This document shows positions 42,284 to 50,677 of a stretch of 64,000 nucleotides of DNA, in pieces. Below the pieces are notes generated by a model, which made no database searches, was not told the DNA's origin, and saw only the letters and a list, made by a program, of their open reading frames with translations. Origin of the DNA: an uncultured Spirochaetaceae bacterium (GTDB taxonomy: Bacteria; Spirochaetota; Spirochaetia; Sphaerochaetales; Sphaerochaetaceae); assembly GCA_944389145.1 (NCBI GenBank), contig CALXLH010000039.1, positions 29,527-93,526 on the forward strand. The letters are read 5' to 3'. A program made the position numbers and the translations under genes. The first letter of the stretch is position 1; every line of letters starts with the position of its first letter.

Positions 42284-44089
42284 ATGGCCTATGATGAAAG
42301 TAATATAAAATCGCTCTCCTCCCTGGAGCATATCAGGCTGCGTCCTGGCATGTATATCGGGCGGCTTGGTAACGGAACGCATCCGGATGATGGCATATAC
42401 ATACTCCTGAAGGAGATCATCGACAACTCCGTGGATGAGTTCACGATGAAGCACGGAAACAGGATAGAGGTGACGATCATCGACGATACCGTCTCCGTCC
42501 GTGACTATGGAAGGGGCATTCCTCTCGGAAAGGTTGTCGAGTGCGTTTCCGTCATAAATACCGGAGCGAAGTACGATAGCGAGGCATTCCAGTTCTCCGT
42601 CGGTCTCAATGGAGTCGGGACGAAGGCGGTCAATGCCCTTTCCTCCACCTTCCTCGTGCGCTCATACCGCGAGGGAAAGTATGTCGAAGCCACCTTCAAG
42701 GAAGGCGTGCTTGAGAAGGAGAAGAAGGGAAGTACGAAGGAGCCTGATGGAACGTTCATAACCTTCCGTCCCGATCCAACACTCTTCCCTGATTTCCACT
42801 ATCTTGATGATATCGTGCTAGACAGGCTGTGGAGCTACGCCTATCTGAACACAGGCCTTACGATCGAATACAACAAGACGATAATAAAGAGCCAGCATGG
42901 GCTTCTTGATCTCCTTACCAAGGTGCTGGGAGGGGAAGGGCTGTATCCCACGATACACTTCAAGAACGAGCATCTTGAGTTTGCCTTCACCCACACCTCC
43001 GGCTACGGAGAGAACTACTTCTCATATGTGAATGGCCAGAATACCTCTGATGGAGGCACGCATCTCGCTGCGTTCAAGGAGGGCGTGCTGAAGGGAATCA
43101 ATGAGTTCTTCCGCAAGAGCTGGCAGGCTCCTGAGATCAGGGATGGCATCGTGGCGGCTATCGCGATAAAGATGCAGAATCCTGTCTTTGAGAGCCAGAC
43201 GAAGAATAAGCTTGGATCGACTGAGGTCCGTACCTGGATCGTGAATGAGGTCAAGGAGGCGATCCTTGAGGCGCTTCTCAAGGATAAGGCCATCGCCCAG
43301 GGCCTGCAGGATAAGGTCACGACCAACGAGAAGGTCCATAAGGAGGAGCAGGAGGTACGCAACAACTCCAAGGAGAGGGCGAAGCGCACCGCTGTGCATA
43401 TCCCGAAGCTCCGCGATTGCCGCTATCATCTCGATTCTGCCTCTGCCCAGCACCGCAAGGAAGCGGAGAACTCCATGATCTTCCTCACCGAGGGAGACAG
43501 CGCGGCGGGAACCCTCTCTAACATCAGGGATTCGAACACGCAGGCTGTCTTCGCACTCCGAGGAAAGCCTTTCAACGTGCAGGGCTATAAGCGCACGGAG
43601 CTGTATAAGCATGAGGAGCTTTATAACATCATGGTCGCCCTGGGCATCGAGAACGGCATCGATGATATCCGCTATTCGAAGGTCGTCATCGCCACTGATG
43701 CTGATACCGATGGATTCCATATCAGGATACTCCTGATGACATACTTCCTCTCTTACTTCGAGGAGCTTGTCACTTCCGGGCGCCTCTTTATCCTTGAGAC
43801 GCCTCTCTTCCGTGTCCGCAACAAGGCTGTGACGGAGTATTGCTATTCAGAGGCGGAGCGTGATCAGGCGATGGCCAGGATCCGAGGATGCGAGGTGACG
43901 CGCTTCAAGGGGCTGGGAGAGATCAGCCCCAACGAGTTCAAGCGCTTCATCGGCGAGGATATAAAGCTTCTTCCCGTCACGATAACCTCGATAAAGGATA
44001 TCAGGGACAAGATGGAGTTCTATATGGGACAGAATACTCCGCAGCGCAGGGAATTCATAATGGAGAATCTCTTAGATGTCACAGGCTGA
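42284..44089 (+). CDS. parE: Topoisomerase IV subunit B
   Basis: A 601-aa type IIA topoisomerase ATPase subunit that drives strand passage for decatenation. GHKL ATPase: H-I-R-L-R-P-G-M-Y-I-G near residue 15, E-I-I-D-N-S-V-D-E, D-Y-G-R-G-I-P, G-L-N-G-V-G-T-K-A-V-N-A-L-S. TOPRIM: L-T-E-G-D-S-A-A-G and A-T-D-A-D-T-D-G-F-H-I. The short length and pairing with parC in one operon (14-bp overlap) point to ParE rather than GyrB. The start at 42284 is fixed by the N-terminal pattern and the promoter. Confidence 0.92.
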   Translation: MAYDESNIKSLSSLEHIRLRPGMYIGRLGNGTHPDDGIYILLKEIIDNSVDEFTMKHGNRIEVTIIDDTVSVRDYGRGIPLGKVVECVSVINTGAKYDSEAFQFSVGLNGVGTKAVNALSSTFLVRSYREGKYVEATFKEGVLEKEKKGSTKEPDGTFITFRPDPTLFPDFHYLDDIVLDRLWSYAYLNTGLTIEYNKTIIKSQHGLLDLLTKVLGGEGLYPTIHFKNEHLEFAFTHTSGYGENYFSYVNGQNTSDGGTHLAAFKEGVLKGINEFFRKSWQAPEIRDGIVAAIAIKMQNPVFESQTKNKLGSTEVRTWIVNEVKEAILEALLKDKAIAQGLQDKVTTNEKVHKEEQEVRNNSKERAKRTAVHIPKLRDCRYHLDSASAQHRKEAENSMIFLTEGDSAAGTLSNIRDSNTQAVFALRGKPFNVQGYKRTELYKHEELYNIMVALGIENGIDDIRYSKVVIATDADTDGFHIRILLMTYFLSYFEELVTSGRLFILETPLFRVRNKAVTEYCYSEAERDQAMARIRGCEVTRFKGLGEISPNEFKRFIGEDIKLLPVTITSIKDIRDKMEFYMGQNTPQRREFIMENLLDVTG

Positions 44090-46070
44090 TAAACTATACC
44101 GCAACTATTTCCTTGAATATGCATCCTATGTAGTCAGGGACAGGGCCATTCCCGATCTTGTCGATGGCTTCAAGCCTGTACAGCGCAGGATCATGCATAC
44201 ATTGTTCGAGATGGATGATGGCCGCTTCATGAAGGTCGCGAATGTCGTAGGCGCCTGCATGAAGTATCATCCGCACGGAGATTCATCGATATACGAGGCT
44301 CTTGTCAATCTTGCGAATTGCGAGCTTTTCATCGAGAAGCAGGGAAACTTCGGAAACTTCCTTACCGGCGACGGAGCTGCCGCGGCCAGGTACATCGAGT
44401 GCCGCCTCAAGCCCTTTGCCAAGAAGGTCCTTTATAACCCGGAGATCACCGAGTATGTCGATTCGTACGATGGCAGGAACAAGGAACCCGTGCTGTTTCC
44501 TGCCAAGATACCAGTGGTTGCCATACAGGGAACGATGGGAATCGCGGTCGGCATGTCCACGCAGATCCTGCCGCATAATCTCTTCGAGGTCCTGGAGGCG
44601 GAGAAGAAGGCTCTGCGGGGAAAGAAGTTCACGCTTTATCCGGATTTCCCCGGCGGCGGCATCATGGATGTATCAGAGTATGACGATGGCAAGGGCAAGA
44701 TTGCCGTACGGGCCCGTCTCAATGCTTCTGATCCTAAGAAGCTCGTCATTGAGGAGCTTCCGTATGGCGTTACCTCCGATGCACTGATCGAATCGATAGA
44801 GAAGGCTAATGCCTCAGGACGCCTTAAGATCGCATCGATCTCCGATTTCACCGCGGAGAAGGCCCAGATCGAGATATGCTGGCAGCGCAATGTCTACTCA
44901 GAGGATATGGTCGATGTTCTTTATGCGACGACTGACTGCGAGAAGAAGATCTCCGTGAATCCTCTGGTGATCGTGGATGGCTATCCTAAGGCCGTATCGA
45001 TCTCTGAGATGATACGCTTCCATGCCAGGCATCTCGTTGAGGTCCTTACTGCGGAGCTGCAGAACGACAGGAAGCATCTTGAGGAGAAGCTCAGGGCGAG
45101 AACGCTGGAACGCATCTTCATAGAGGAGCGCATCTATAAGGAGATCGAGACTAAGAAGAGCGCCGATGAGGTACGTGAGGCTATCGTCACGGGTTTCGTT
45201 CCATTCGAGGCAGAGCTTGGGGGCGAGGCTCTAACCGATGAGGATATCGAGAGGCTGCTGAAGATCCCTATCAGGCGCATAAGCCTCTTTGATATAGAGC
45301 GCAATAAGGAAGAGATAAGGGAGATACAGGGAAACATCGATACGATAGATCACCATCTTGCCAATATCGTGGATTATGCTGAGTCATATCTTACGGAACT
45401 GGAGGAGATGTGCGACAAGGAGACCTTCCGCCGCAAGACTGAGATCTCCTCGTTCCAGACCCTTAACGCGCGTCAGGTCGCGGTACGCAACATGGACGTC
45501 CGCTATGATCCTGCGACAGGGTACATCGGCACGAGCATCAAGGTCGGAGATCCGCTTCTTAAGGTAAGCCCGTTCGATAAGATCTTCTATATGAAGACCA
45601 ACGGGGAGTATCGCGTCATACCTGTCGAGGATAAGACGTTCATAGGCACCGAAGGGCTCTTCTATGTCAACTACGGTGATAAGGAGGTCCTTGCGAACGA
45701 GGTCTTCACCGTTATCTATCGCGACAAGATCCGCGATAAGAACGTCTATCAGATCAAGCGCTTCAGGATAACCTCATTCACGACCGATAAGATGTACTCT
45801 GTCGTCTCAGGCCCGAAGGCGAAGGTGAAGAAGATGTCCATATGGCCATCTGCCGTGATAACCATGAAGTTCAAGCCCGGCTATGGCTATAAGATCCTGG
45901 AGGATACCGTGCGCTTCGCTGACTTCCCGATATATAAGTCACCATCTGCCGCCGGCCAGAAGCTTACCGGCAAGGAGCTGCAGTCGCTCTCTATAAGGCA
46001 GACGAAGGATACCTCCACATCGGAAGAGGCCGCACCGAGCCTTCTTGATGGGGTTGATGATGATAAGTGA
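44076..46070 (+). CDS. parC: Topoisomerase IV subunit A
   Basis: A 664-aa DNA-cleaving subunit. The N-terminal winged-helix domain has R-A-I-P-D-L-V-D-G-F-K-P-V-Q-R-R-I-M and Y-H-P-H-G-D-S-S-I-Y, with the active-site tyrosine in A-A-A-R-Y-I-E. A long coiled-coil gate (about 330-450) is followed by a short C-terminal beta region in place of the full six-blade pinwheel of GyrA. It overlaps parE at its start and the pseudouridine synthase gene at its end, giving a three-gene operon. Confidence 0.92.
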   Translation: MSQADKLYRNYFLEYASYVVRDRAIPDLVDGFKPVQRRIMHTLFEMDDGRFMKVANVVGACMKYHPHGDSSIYEALVNLANCELFIEKQGNFGNFLTGDGAAAARYIECRLKPFAKKVLYNPEITEYVDSYDGRNKEPVLFPAKIPVVAIQGTMGIAVGMSTQILPHNLFEVLEAEKKALRGKKFTLYPDFPGGGIMDVSEYDDGKGKIAVRARLNASDPKKLVIEELPYGVTSDALIESIEKANASGRLKIASISDFTAEKAQIEICWQRNVYSEDMVDVLYATTDCEKKISVNPLVIVDGYPKAVSISEMIRFHARHLVEVLTAELQNDRKHLEEKLRARTLERIFIEERIYKEIETKKSADEVREAIVTGFVPFEAELGGEALTDEDIERLLKIPIRRISLFDIERNKEEIREIQGNIDTIDHHLANIVDYAESYLTELEEMCDKETFRRKTEISSFQTLNARQVAVRNMDVRYDPATGYIGTSIKVGDPLLKVSPFDKIFYMKTNGEYRVIPVEDKTFIGTEGLFYVNYGDKEVLANEVFTVIYRDKIRDKNVYQIKRFRITSFTTDKMYSVVSGPKAKVKKMSIWPSAVITMKFKPGYGYKILEDTVRFADFPIYKSPSAAGQKLTGKELQSLSIRQTKDTSTSEEAAPSLLDGVDDDK

Positions 46071-46761
46071 TGACCGTGTCCTCTATGAGGATAACCATCT
46101 CATAGCTGTCAACAAGCTTCCTGGGGAGCTCGTGCAGGGAGATGAGACGGGGGACAGGACCCTTGCTGATGATGTGAAGCTCTATCTCAAGGAGAAGTAC
46201 GGGAAGCCGGGAAATGTCTTTCTCGGCATTCCCCATCGCCTTGATCGCCCGACATCCGGAATAGTCGTATATGCCAAGACAGATAAGGCGCTGTCGCGGA
46301 TGACGGCGCTCTTCCGCACCTCGGGAGTCAGGAAGACCTATTGGGCAATCGTCGACAGGCGCCCAGCGAAGGCTGAGGCTACGCTTATCCATTACATCAC
46401 GCGTAATGCGGTGAATAACAAGAGCATTGCGTCAGCGCAGGAGAAGCCGGGGGCGAAGATAGCGAAGCTGTCATATCGCATGATCGCATCCTCTGATAAA
46501 TACCATCTTCTTGAGATAGATCTCCATACGGGGAGGCATCATCAGATAAGGGCGCAGCTTGCCGCTATCGGCATCCACATAAAGGGAGACCTGAAGTATG
46601 GGGCTGCAAGATCCAATCCAGATGGCGGAATCTGCCTTCATGCCCGCCATGTATCATTCATCCATCCCGTGAAGAATGTCGAGGTCGATATCATAGCTGA
46701 TCCACCGCATGACACGCTCTGGGATTATTTCATGTCCGCTGTCTCTCCGGATAAGGCATGA
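46057..46761 (+). CDS. RluA-family pseudouridine synthase
   Basis: A 234-aa RNA pseudouridine synthase. The catalytic motif is H-R-L-D-R-P-T-S-G (about residue 65), followed by L-F-R and K-x-Y-W-A-I-V, and the C-terminal H-T-G-R-H-H-Q-I-R-A-Q-L signature. No S4 domain is present. Which rRNA or tRNA position it modifies cannot be told. It starts within the parC 3' end at ATGATG with G-rich sequence upstream. Confidence 0.9.
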   Translation: MMISDDRVLYEDNHLIAVNKLPGELVQGDETGDRTLADDVKLYLKEKYGKPGNVFLGIPHRLDRPTSGIVVYAKTDKALSRMTALFRTSGVRKTYWAIVDRRPAKAEATLIHYITRNAVNNKSIASAQEKPGAKIAKLSYRMIASSDKYHLLEIDLHTGRHHQIRAQLAAIGIHIKGDLKYGAARSNPDGGICLHARHVSFIHPVKNVEVDIIADPPHDTLWDYFMSAVSPDKA

Positions 46762-46767
46762 ATGGAT

Positions 46768-46907
46768 TTGATAATAATCTTGATAAATAGGATCAAAAGT
46801 TTATCAAGAATCCAGCATGTTTTCAGATATATGCTTCTTATATAAAGAAATATCTTCAAATCAAAATTTGATAGGATTTATCATATTCTTGATAATTTCT
46901 ATCAAAA
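46768..46907 (+). promoter_or_regulatory. TTGATA/TATCAA operator array before the AlbA_2 gene
   Basis: The 181-bp AT-rich spacer holds TTGATA at 46768, 46780, 46868 and 46889 and TATCAA at 46802 and 46900. They form CTTGATAAA-N12-TTTATCAAG (46779-46808), TTTGATAG-N24-CTATCAAA (46867-46906) and, inside the latter, TTGATA-N5-TATCAA (46889-46905). The last overlaps the region just upstream of the -35. Autoregulation by the downstream protein, which ends in a winged helix, is a reasonable inference. Confidence 0.55.
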
Positions 46908-46908
46908 C

Positions 46909-46936
46909 TTGAATTTTTGCTTATTTGTGCTATATT
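46909..46936 (+). promoter_or_regulatory. Leaderless-type promoter of the AlbA_2 gene
   Basis: TTGAAT (46909-46914), a 16-bp spacer, TATATT (46931-46936), then 6 nt to the ATG. No ribosome binding site. Confidence 0.6.
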
Positions 46937-46942
46937 TTTGAT

Positions 46943-48355
46943 ATGGAAGTTGCTGATCTTATCACATTGGTATCGAAAATACAGAGAATAAAGGCGGAGA
47001 CTCCTACGCTGGAGCTGAGATCTGCAGAGAAAGGCTGTCCTAAGAAGCTGTATGATACGCTCTCTTCCTTTTCCAATCAGGATGAGGGCGGAGTGATTGT
47101 CTTCGGGGTTTCCGAAGATGACTATAGCATAGTAGGCGTATATGATGCTGAACAGCTTGAGAAGGATGTGATCGGGCAATGCAAGCAGATGGACCCCGAG
47201 GTCCGGCCATTATTTACGATAGCAGAGATCGATGGGAAGGTCGTCGTTTCTGCCGAGATTCCCGGAGCGGAGTTCGCAAGCCGGCCCGTATACTATAAAG
47301 GGGCCGGGCCGCTGAAGGGATCATTCGTCAGGGTAGGTGAGTCTGATGAGCATATGACGCCTTACGAGGTGTATGGCTTTGAGGCTTTCCGTAAGGGAAT
47401 CCATGATGATAGCCGAATTGTAGAGGATGCAGATCCTTCCTTCTTGGACGAGGATCTCTTACGGTCATATCTTGCAGCGCTTAAGAAGGAGCGGCCGAAT
47501 CTTGCGAACATCCCTGATAAGAACATATTGCCCCTGACGGGACTGATCAAGGATGGGCATCCAACAATCGCGGCACTGATGGCGCTTTCCATTTATCCTC
47601 AGGCCTTCTTCCCTCAGCTTTCAGTCACAGCCGTAGTCGTCCCGGGAACAGAGAAGGGATTGCTGTATGATGGAAATGTGCGTTTTTCGGATTCTAAGAA
47701 GTTCACCGGAAACATAAAGGATATGTTGGAAGCCTCCATCGCGTTCGTCGCAAGGAACAGCCGGCATGGAATCGCCTTTGATGGAGATGGCAGCAGGGAG
47801 GATAAGGCTGAGTATCCTGAGATAGCTGTCAGGGAGGCTATACTCAATGCTCTTCAGCATAGGGATTATAGCGTTTACAGCGAAGGTTCTCCTGTGCGGA
47901 TCGAGATGTATTCCGACAGGATTGAGATAATCAATAGCGGAGGATTGTATGGGAATATGCCTATATCAAGGCTAGGCGAGATCCGCCCGGATACGCGTAA
48001 TCCTCTCCTGGCTGACATTCTCGAGATATTGGGAGTATCCGAGAACAGGTATTCTGGGATTCCGACTATGATAAACGAGTTCGCAATGGCGGGGCTTCCT
48101 CGTCCGGAGTTTATCAATACAGGCGGTGAATTCCGTGTTATCTTCCGCAATGCCCGCCAGCAGTCGGTAGAGTTCGAAGACGTGCTCTCATTTTGCCATA
48201 TCCCAAGGACGAGGGCTGAGGTTGAGGCCTTTACGGGGATGGGGAGAACAGCGGCTTACTATAAAGTCCTGAAGCCATTGCTTGAACAAGGCCTGCTTTC
48301 CATGACGATACCGGAGAAGCCTAGGAGCAAGTTCCAGAGATTCGTTGCGAGATAG
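46943..48355 (+). CDS. AlbA_2 (Schlafen-like) and HATPase_c_4 ATP-binding regulator
   Basis: A 470-aa protein. The N-terminal AlbA_2 domain has L-E-L-R-S-A-E, L-S-S-F-S-N-Q-D-E-G-G-V-I-V-F-G-V (about residues 20-55). A GHKL-type ATPase fold follows at about 290-380 with V-R-E-A-I-L-N-A-L-Q-H-R-D-Y and I-E-I-I-N-S-G-G-L. The C-terminal 70 residues form a winged helix (R-T-R-A-E-V-E-A-F-T-G-M-G-R-T-A-A-Y-Y). Such proteins are widespread, often in defence or accessory settings, and act as putative transcriptional regulators. The ATG at 46943 follows a -10 element directly. Confidence 0.85.
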   Translation: MEVADLITLVSKIQRIKAETPTLELRSAEKGCPKKLYDTLSSFSNQDEGGVIVFGVSEDDYSIVGVYDAEQLEKDVIGQCKQMDPEVRPLFTIAEIDGKVVVSAEIPGAEFASRPVYYKGAGPLKGSFVRVGESDEHMTPYEVYGFEAFRKGIHDDSRIVEDADPSFLDEDLLRSYLAALKKERPNLANIPDKNILPLTGLIKDGHPTIAALMALSIYPQAFFPQLSVTAVVVPGTEKGLLYDGNVRFSDSKKFTGNIKDMLEASIAFVARNSRHGIAFDGDGSREDKAEYPEIAVREAILNALQHRDYSVYSEGSPVRIEMYSDRIEIINSGGLYGNMPISRLGEIRPDTRNPLLADILEILGVSENRYSGIPTMINEFAMAGLPRPEFINTGGEFRVIFRNARQQSVEFEDVLSFCHIPRTRAEVEAFTGMGRTAAYYKVLKPLLEQGLLSMTIPEKPRSKFQRFVAR

Positions 48356-48473
48356 TACGAGAGCCCGTTGATCGGGCTATCGGATGATATTGCTTAAGGT
48401 CAAGATGAAGCTTGGATACAGGTTTTGAAGTCGTCTCTTTTCCTTATTGCTCCTTCCATGGTATGAAAGGCGT

Positions 48474-49499
48474 ATGAATAGCATTTCATCTGTCTGGAAG
48501 GGCGTGCTTTTCTGCCTTGTCATAGCAGTTCCTTCCTTTTTCCTGGGAAAGCTTGTTCCTGTAGTCGGCGGACCTGTCTTCTCCATACTTATCGGTATGG
48601 TTATAGCCATATTCCTCAAGGATAGAGGAACCCTTGATGCAGGGATCAGGTTCTCTTCAAAGAAGATTCTTCAGTGGGCTGTCGTCCTGCTCGGATTCGG
48701 CATGAATCTCTCTGTGGTGGCTGAGACGGGCCTTCAGTCCCTTCCGATAATCCTCTCTACCATCTCTATCTCGCTGATAGTGGCATTCCTGTTCTCTCGC
48801 GTGATCGGCATCAGGAAGAATACTGCTGTGCTTATAGGGGTAGGCTCATCGATATGCGGCGGCTCGGCCATCGCTGCTACCAGCCCTGTCATAGGTGCAG
48901 ATGATGAGGAGGTCGCTCAGGCGATAAGCGTGATCTTCTTCTTCAACGTGATCGCGGCCCTTGTCTTCCCGACGCTTGGAGTACTTATCGGATTCGATAC
49001 CGCAAGCGGGGATGCCTTTGGGGTATTTGCAGGTACGGCGGTGAATGACACCTCTTCGGTAACGGCCTGTGCCTCTACCTGGGACAGCATGTGGGGACTA
49101 GGGACGGCGACGCTGGATAAGGCTGTTACCGTGAAGCTTACCCGTACCCTTGCCATCATTCCCATAACCCTTGCCCTTGCCTTCATCAGGACAAAGAGGG
49201 AAGGAGGAGAAGGGAATATATCGCTAAGGAAGATATTTCCCTTCTTCATCCTCTACTTCGTGCTTGCATCTCTTTTGACGACTCTTCTCATGGCCTGCGG
49301 GGCTCCCTCTTCGCTTTTCACGCCGTTCAAGGAGCTTTCCAAGTTCATGATCATCGTGGCGATGGCAGCCATCGGTCTCAATACGGATATCGTTAAGCTC
49401 ATAAGGACAGGAGGAAAGCCCTTGGCTCTGGGCTTCTCCTGCTGGGTGTCGATAACCCTTGTATCGCTATTGATGCAGCATCTTCTAGGGCAGTTCTAG
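48474..49499 (+). CDS. YeiH-family putative sulfate exporter
   Basis: A 341-aa protein with about ten hydrophobic segments and the family landmarks I-G-V-G-S-S-I-C-G-G-S-A-I-A-A and F-A-G-T-A-V-N-D-T-S-S-V-T-A. The family is annotated as putative sulfate exporters, with weak experimental support. The ATG at 48474 has GAAAGG upstream. The stop codon overlaps the stop of the convergent alcohol dehydrogenase gene, leaving no room for a terminator. Confidence 0.88.
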   Translation: MNSISSVWKGVLFCLVIAVPSFFLGKLVPVVGGPVFSILIGMVIAIFLKDRGTLDAGIRFSSKKILQWAVVLLGFGMNLSVVAETGLQSLPIILSTISISLIVAFLFSRVIGIRKNTAVLIGVGSSICGGSAIAATSPVIGADDEEVAQAISVIFFFNVIAALVFPTLGVLIGFDTASGDAFGVFAGTAVNDTSSVTACASTWDSMWGLGTATLDKAVTVKLTRTLAIIPITLALAFIRTKREGGEGNISLRKIFPFFILYFVLASLLTTLLMACGAPSSLFTPFKELSKFMIIVAMAAIGLNTDIVKLIRTGGKPLALGFSCWVSITLVSLLMQHLLGQF

Positions 49500-50677
49500 C
49501 CTCTGGCTGCCGCGTATATCGCCCTGATATCCTCCTTGTCGAGGATCTTGAAGGCTCCGATGGTCCTCTTACCGAAGAATGACGCCTTCTCGGCAAGCTC
49601 ATCAAGATCCTCCTCGGAGGGCTCTACTCCAAGTTCCTTTAGGCTGATCGGCATATGGATCGATGTGAAGCAGCTCTCCATGGCCTTTATGGCCTGCATG
49701 GCATCCCTGGCAGGATCGGAGGTTCTCTTGATTCCGAAGACTCCCTCTCCGAAGGCTGCGAATCTCTCCGGGTCCTCCATGAAGACATAGCGTGCCCATG
49801 TTCCCCAGATGGCTGTGAGCCCTGCGCCGTGGGCGACATCATATTTTCCTGACAGCTCATGCTCCATCTGATGGCAGGCCCAGTCTCCTCTCTGCTCATT
49901 GCCTGTCTGCATCAATCCGTTATGGGATAGGGAGGATGCCCACATGAGGTTTGCCCTCGCATCGTAATCCTCAGGATCCTGAAGGACCTTCTTGCCATTC
50001 TCGATGACGTTCCTGACGAGAGCCATGGCCAGGCTATCGGTGAGGGAGAGCGTCTTTCCCGAATGGAAGAACCTCTCGATCGTATGCATCATGATGTCTG
50101 CCGTACCGCATGATGTCTGATAAGGAGGAACGGAATAGGTGAGGGTTGGGTCGAGAAGCGCGAAGCATGGACGGCTGAGGTCCGAGTTGTATCCACGCTT
50201 GAGGTCTCCTTCCTCATTGGTTATCACGGAGCTGTTGCTCATCTCTGATCCTGTTGCCGAGAGCGTCAGAACCACTCCGATAGGCAGGCATGCCACTGGC
50301 TCCCTGGCTCCGATGTAGAAGTCCCAGACATCTCCTTCGTTCGCTAGTCCATAGGCTATTGCCTTGGCGCTGTCTATGGCGCTTCCGCCTCCGACAGCAA
50401 GGATGAAATCGATATTTTCCGCCTTGCCGATCTCGATTCCCTTCCGTACCAGGGAGAGCCTGGGATTCGGCTGCGCTCCTCCGAGGAGGGTATATGCTAT
50501 TCCCTCGTCGTCAAGCTGGGCCGTGATCTTGCCCATGAGTCCATTCCTGACCACGCGCTCCGAACCATAATGGATCAGGAGCTTCTTTCCCCCATGATTC
50601 CTTACCTGCTTTCCGCAGCTCTGCACGGCATCCTTTCCGAATATCACATCGGTAGGTGCATAGTATTCGGTGATCAT
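49496..50677 (-). CDS. Iron-containing alcohol dehydrogenase (BdhA/YqhD-like)
   Basis: A 393-aa NAD(P)-dependent alcohol/aldehyde oxidoreductase. The nucleotide-binding G-G-G-S-A-I-D-S-A-K is near residue 97. Metal ligands appear as D in G-T-A-D-I-M-M-H-T-I-E-R-F-F-H and H in H-Q-M-E-H-E-L and D-V-A-H-G-A-G-L. Butanol-dehydrogenase-type relatives reoxidise NAD(P)H in fermentation. It starts in an ATGA overlap with the upstream PEP-synthase-like gene, so the two are coupled. Confidence 0.92.
   Translation of the reverse strand: MITEYYAPTDVIFGKDAVQSCGKQVRNHGGKKLLIHYGSERVVRNGLMGKITAQLDDEGIAYTLLGGAQPNPRLSLVRKGIEIGKAENIDFILAVGGGSAIDSAKAIAYGLANEGDVWDFYIGAREPVACLPIGVVLTLSATGSEMSNSSVITNEEGDLKRGYNSDLSRPCFALLDPTLTYSVPPYQTSCGTADIMMHTIERFFHSGKTLSLTDSLAMALVRNVIENGKKVLQDPEDYDARANLMWASSLSHNGLMQTGNEQRGDWACHQMEHELSGKYDVAHGAGLTAIWGTWARYVFMEDPERFAAFGEGVFGIKRTSDPARDAMQAIKAMESCFTSIHMPISLKELGVEPSEEDLDELAEKASFFGKRTIGAFKILDKEDIRAIYAAARG

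Noticed and set aside
42284..46070. Topoisomerase pair as gyrB-gyrA
   Set aside because: The B subunit is short and the A subunit has a reduced C-terminal domain; the pair in one operon fits ParE-ParC better.
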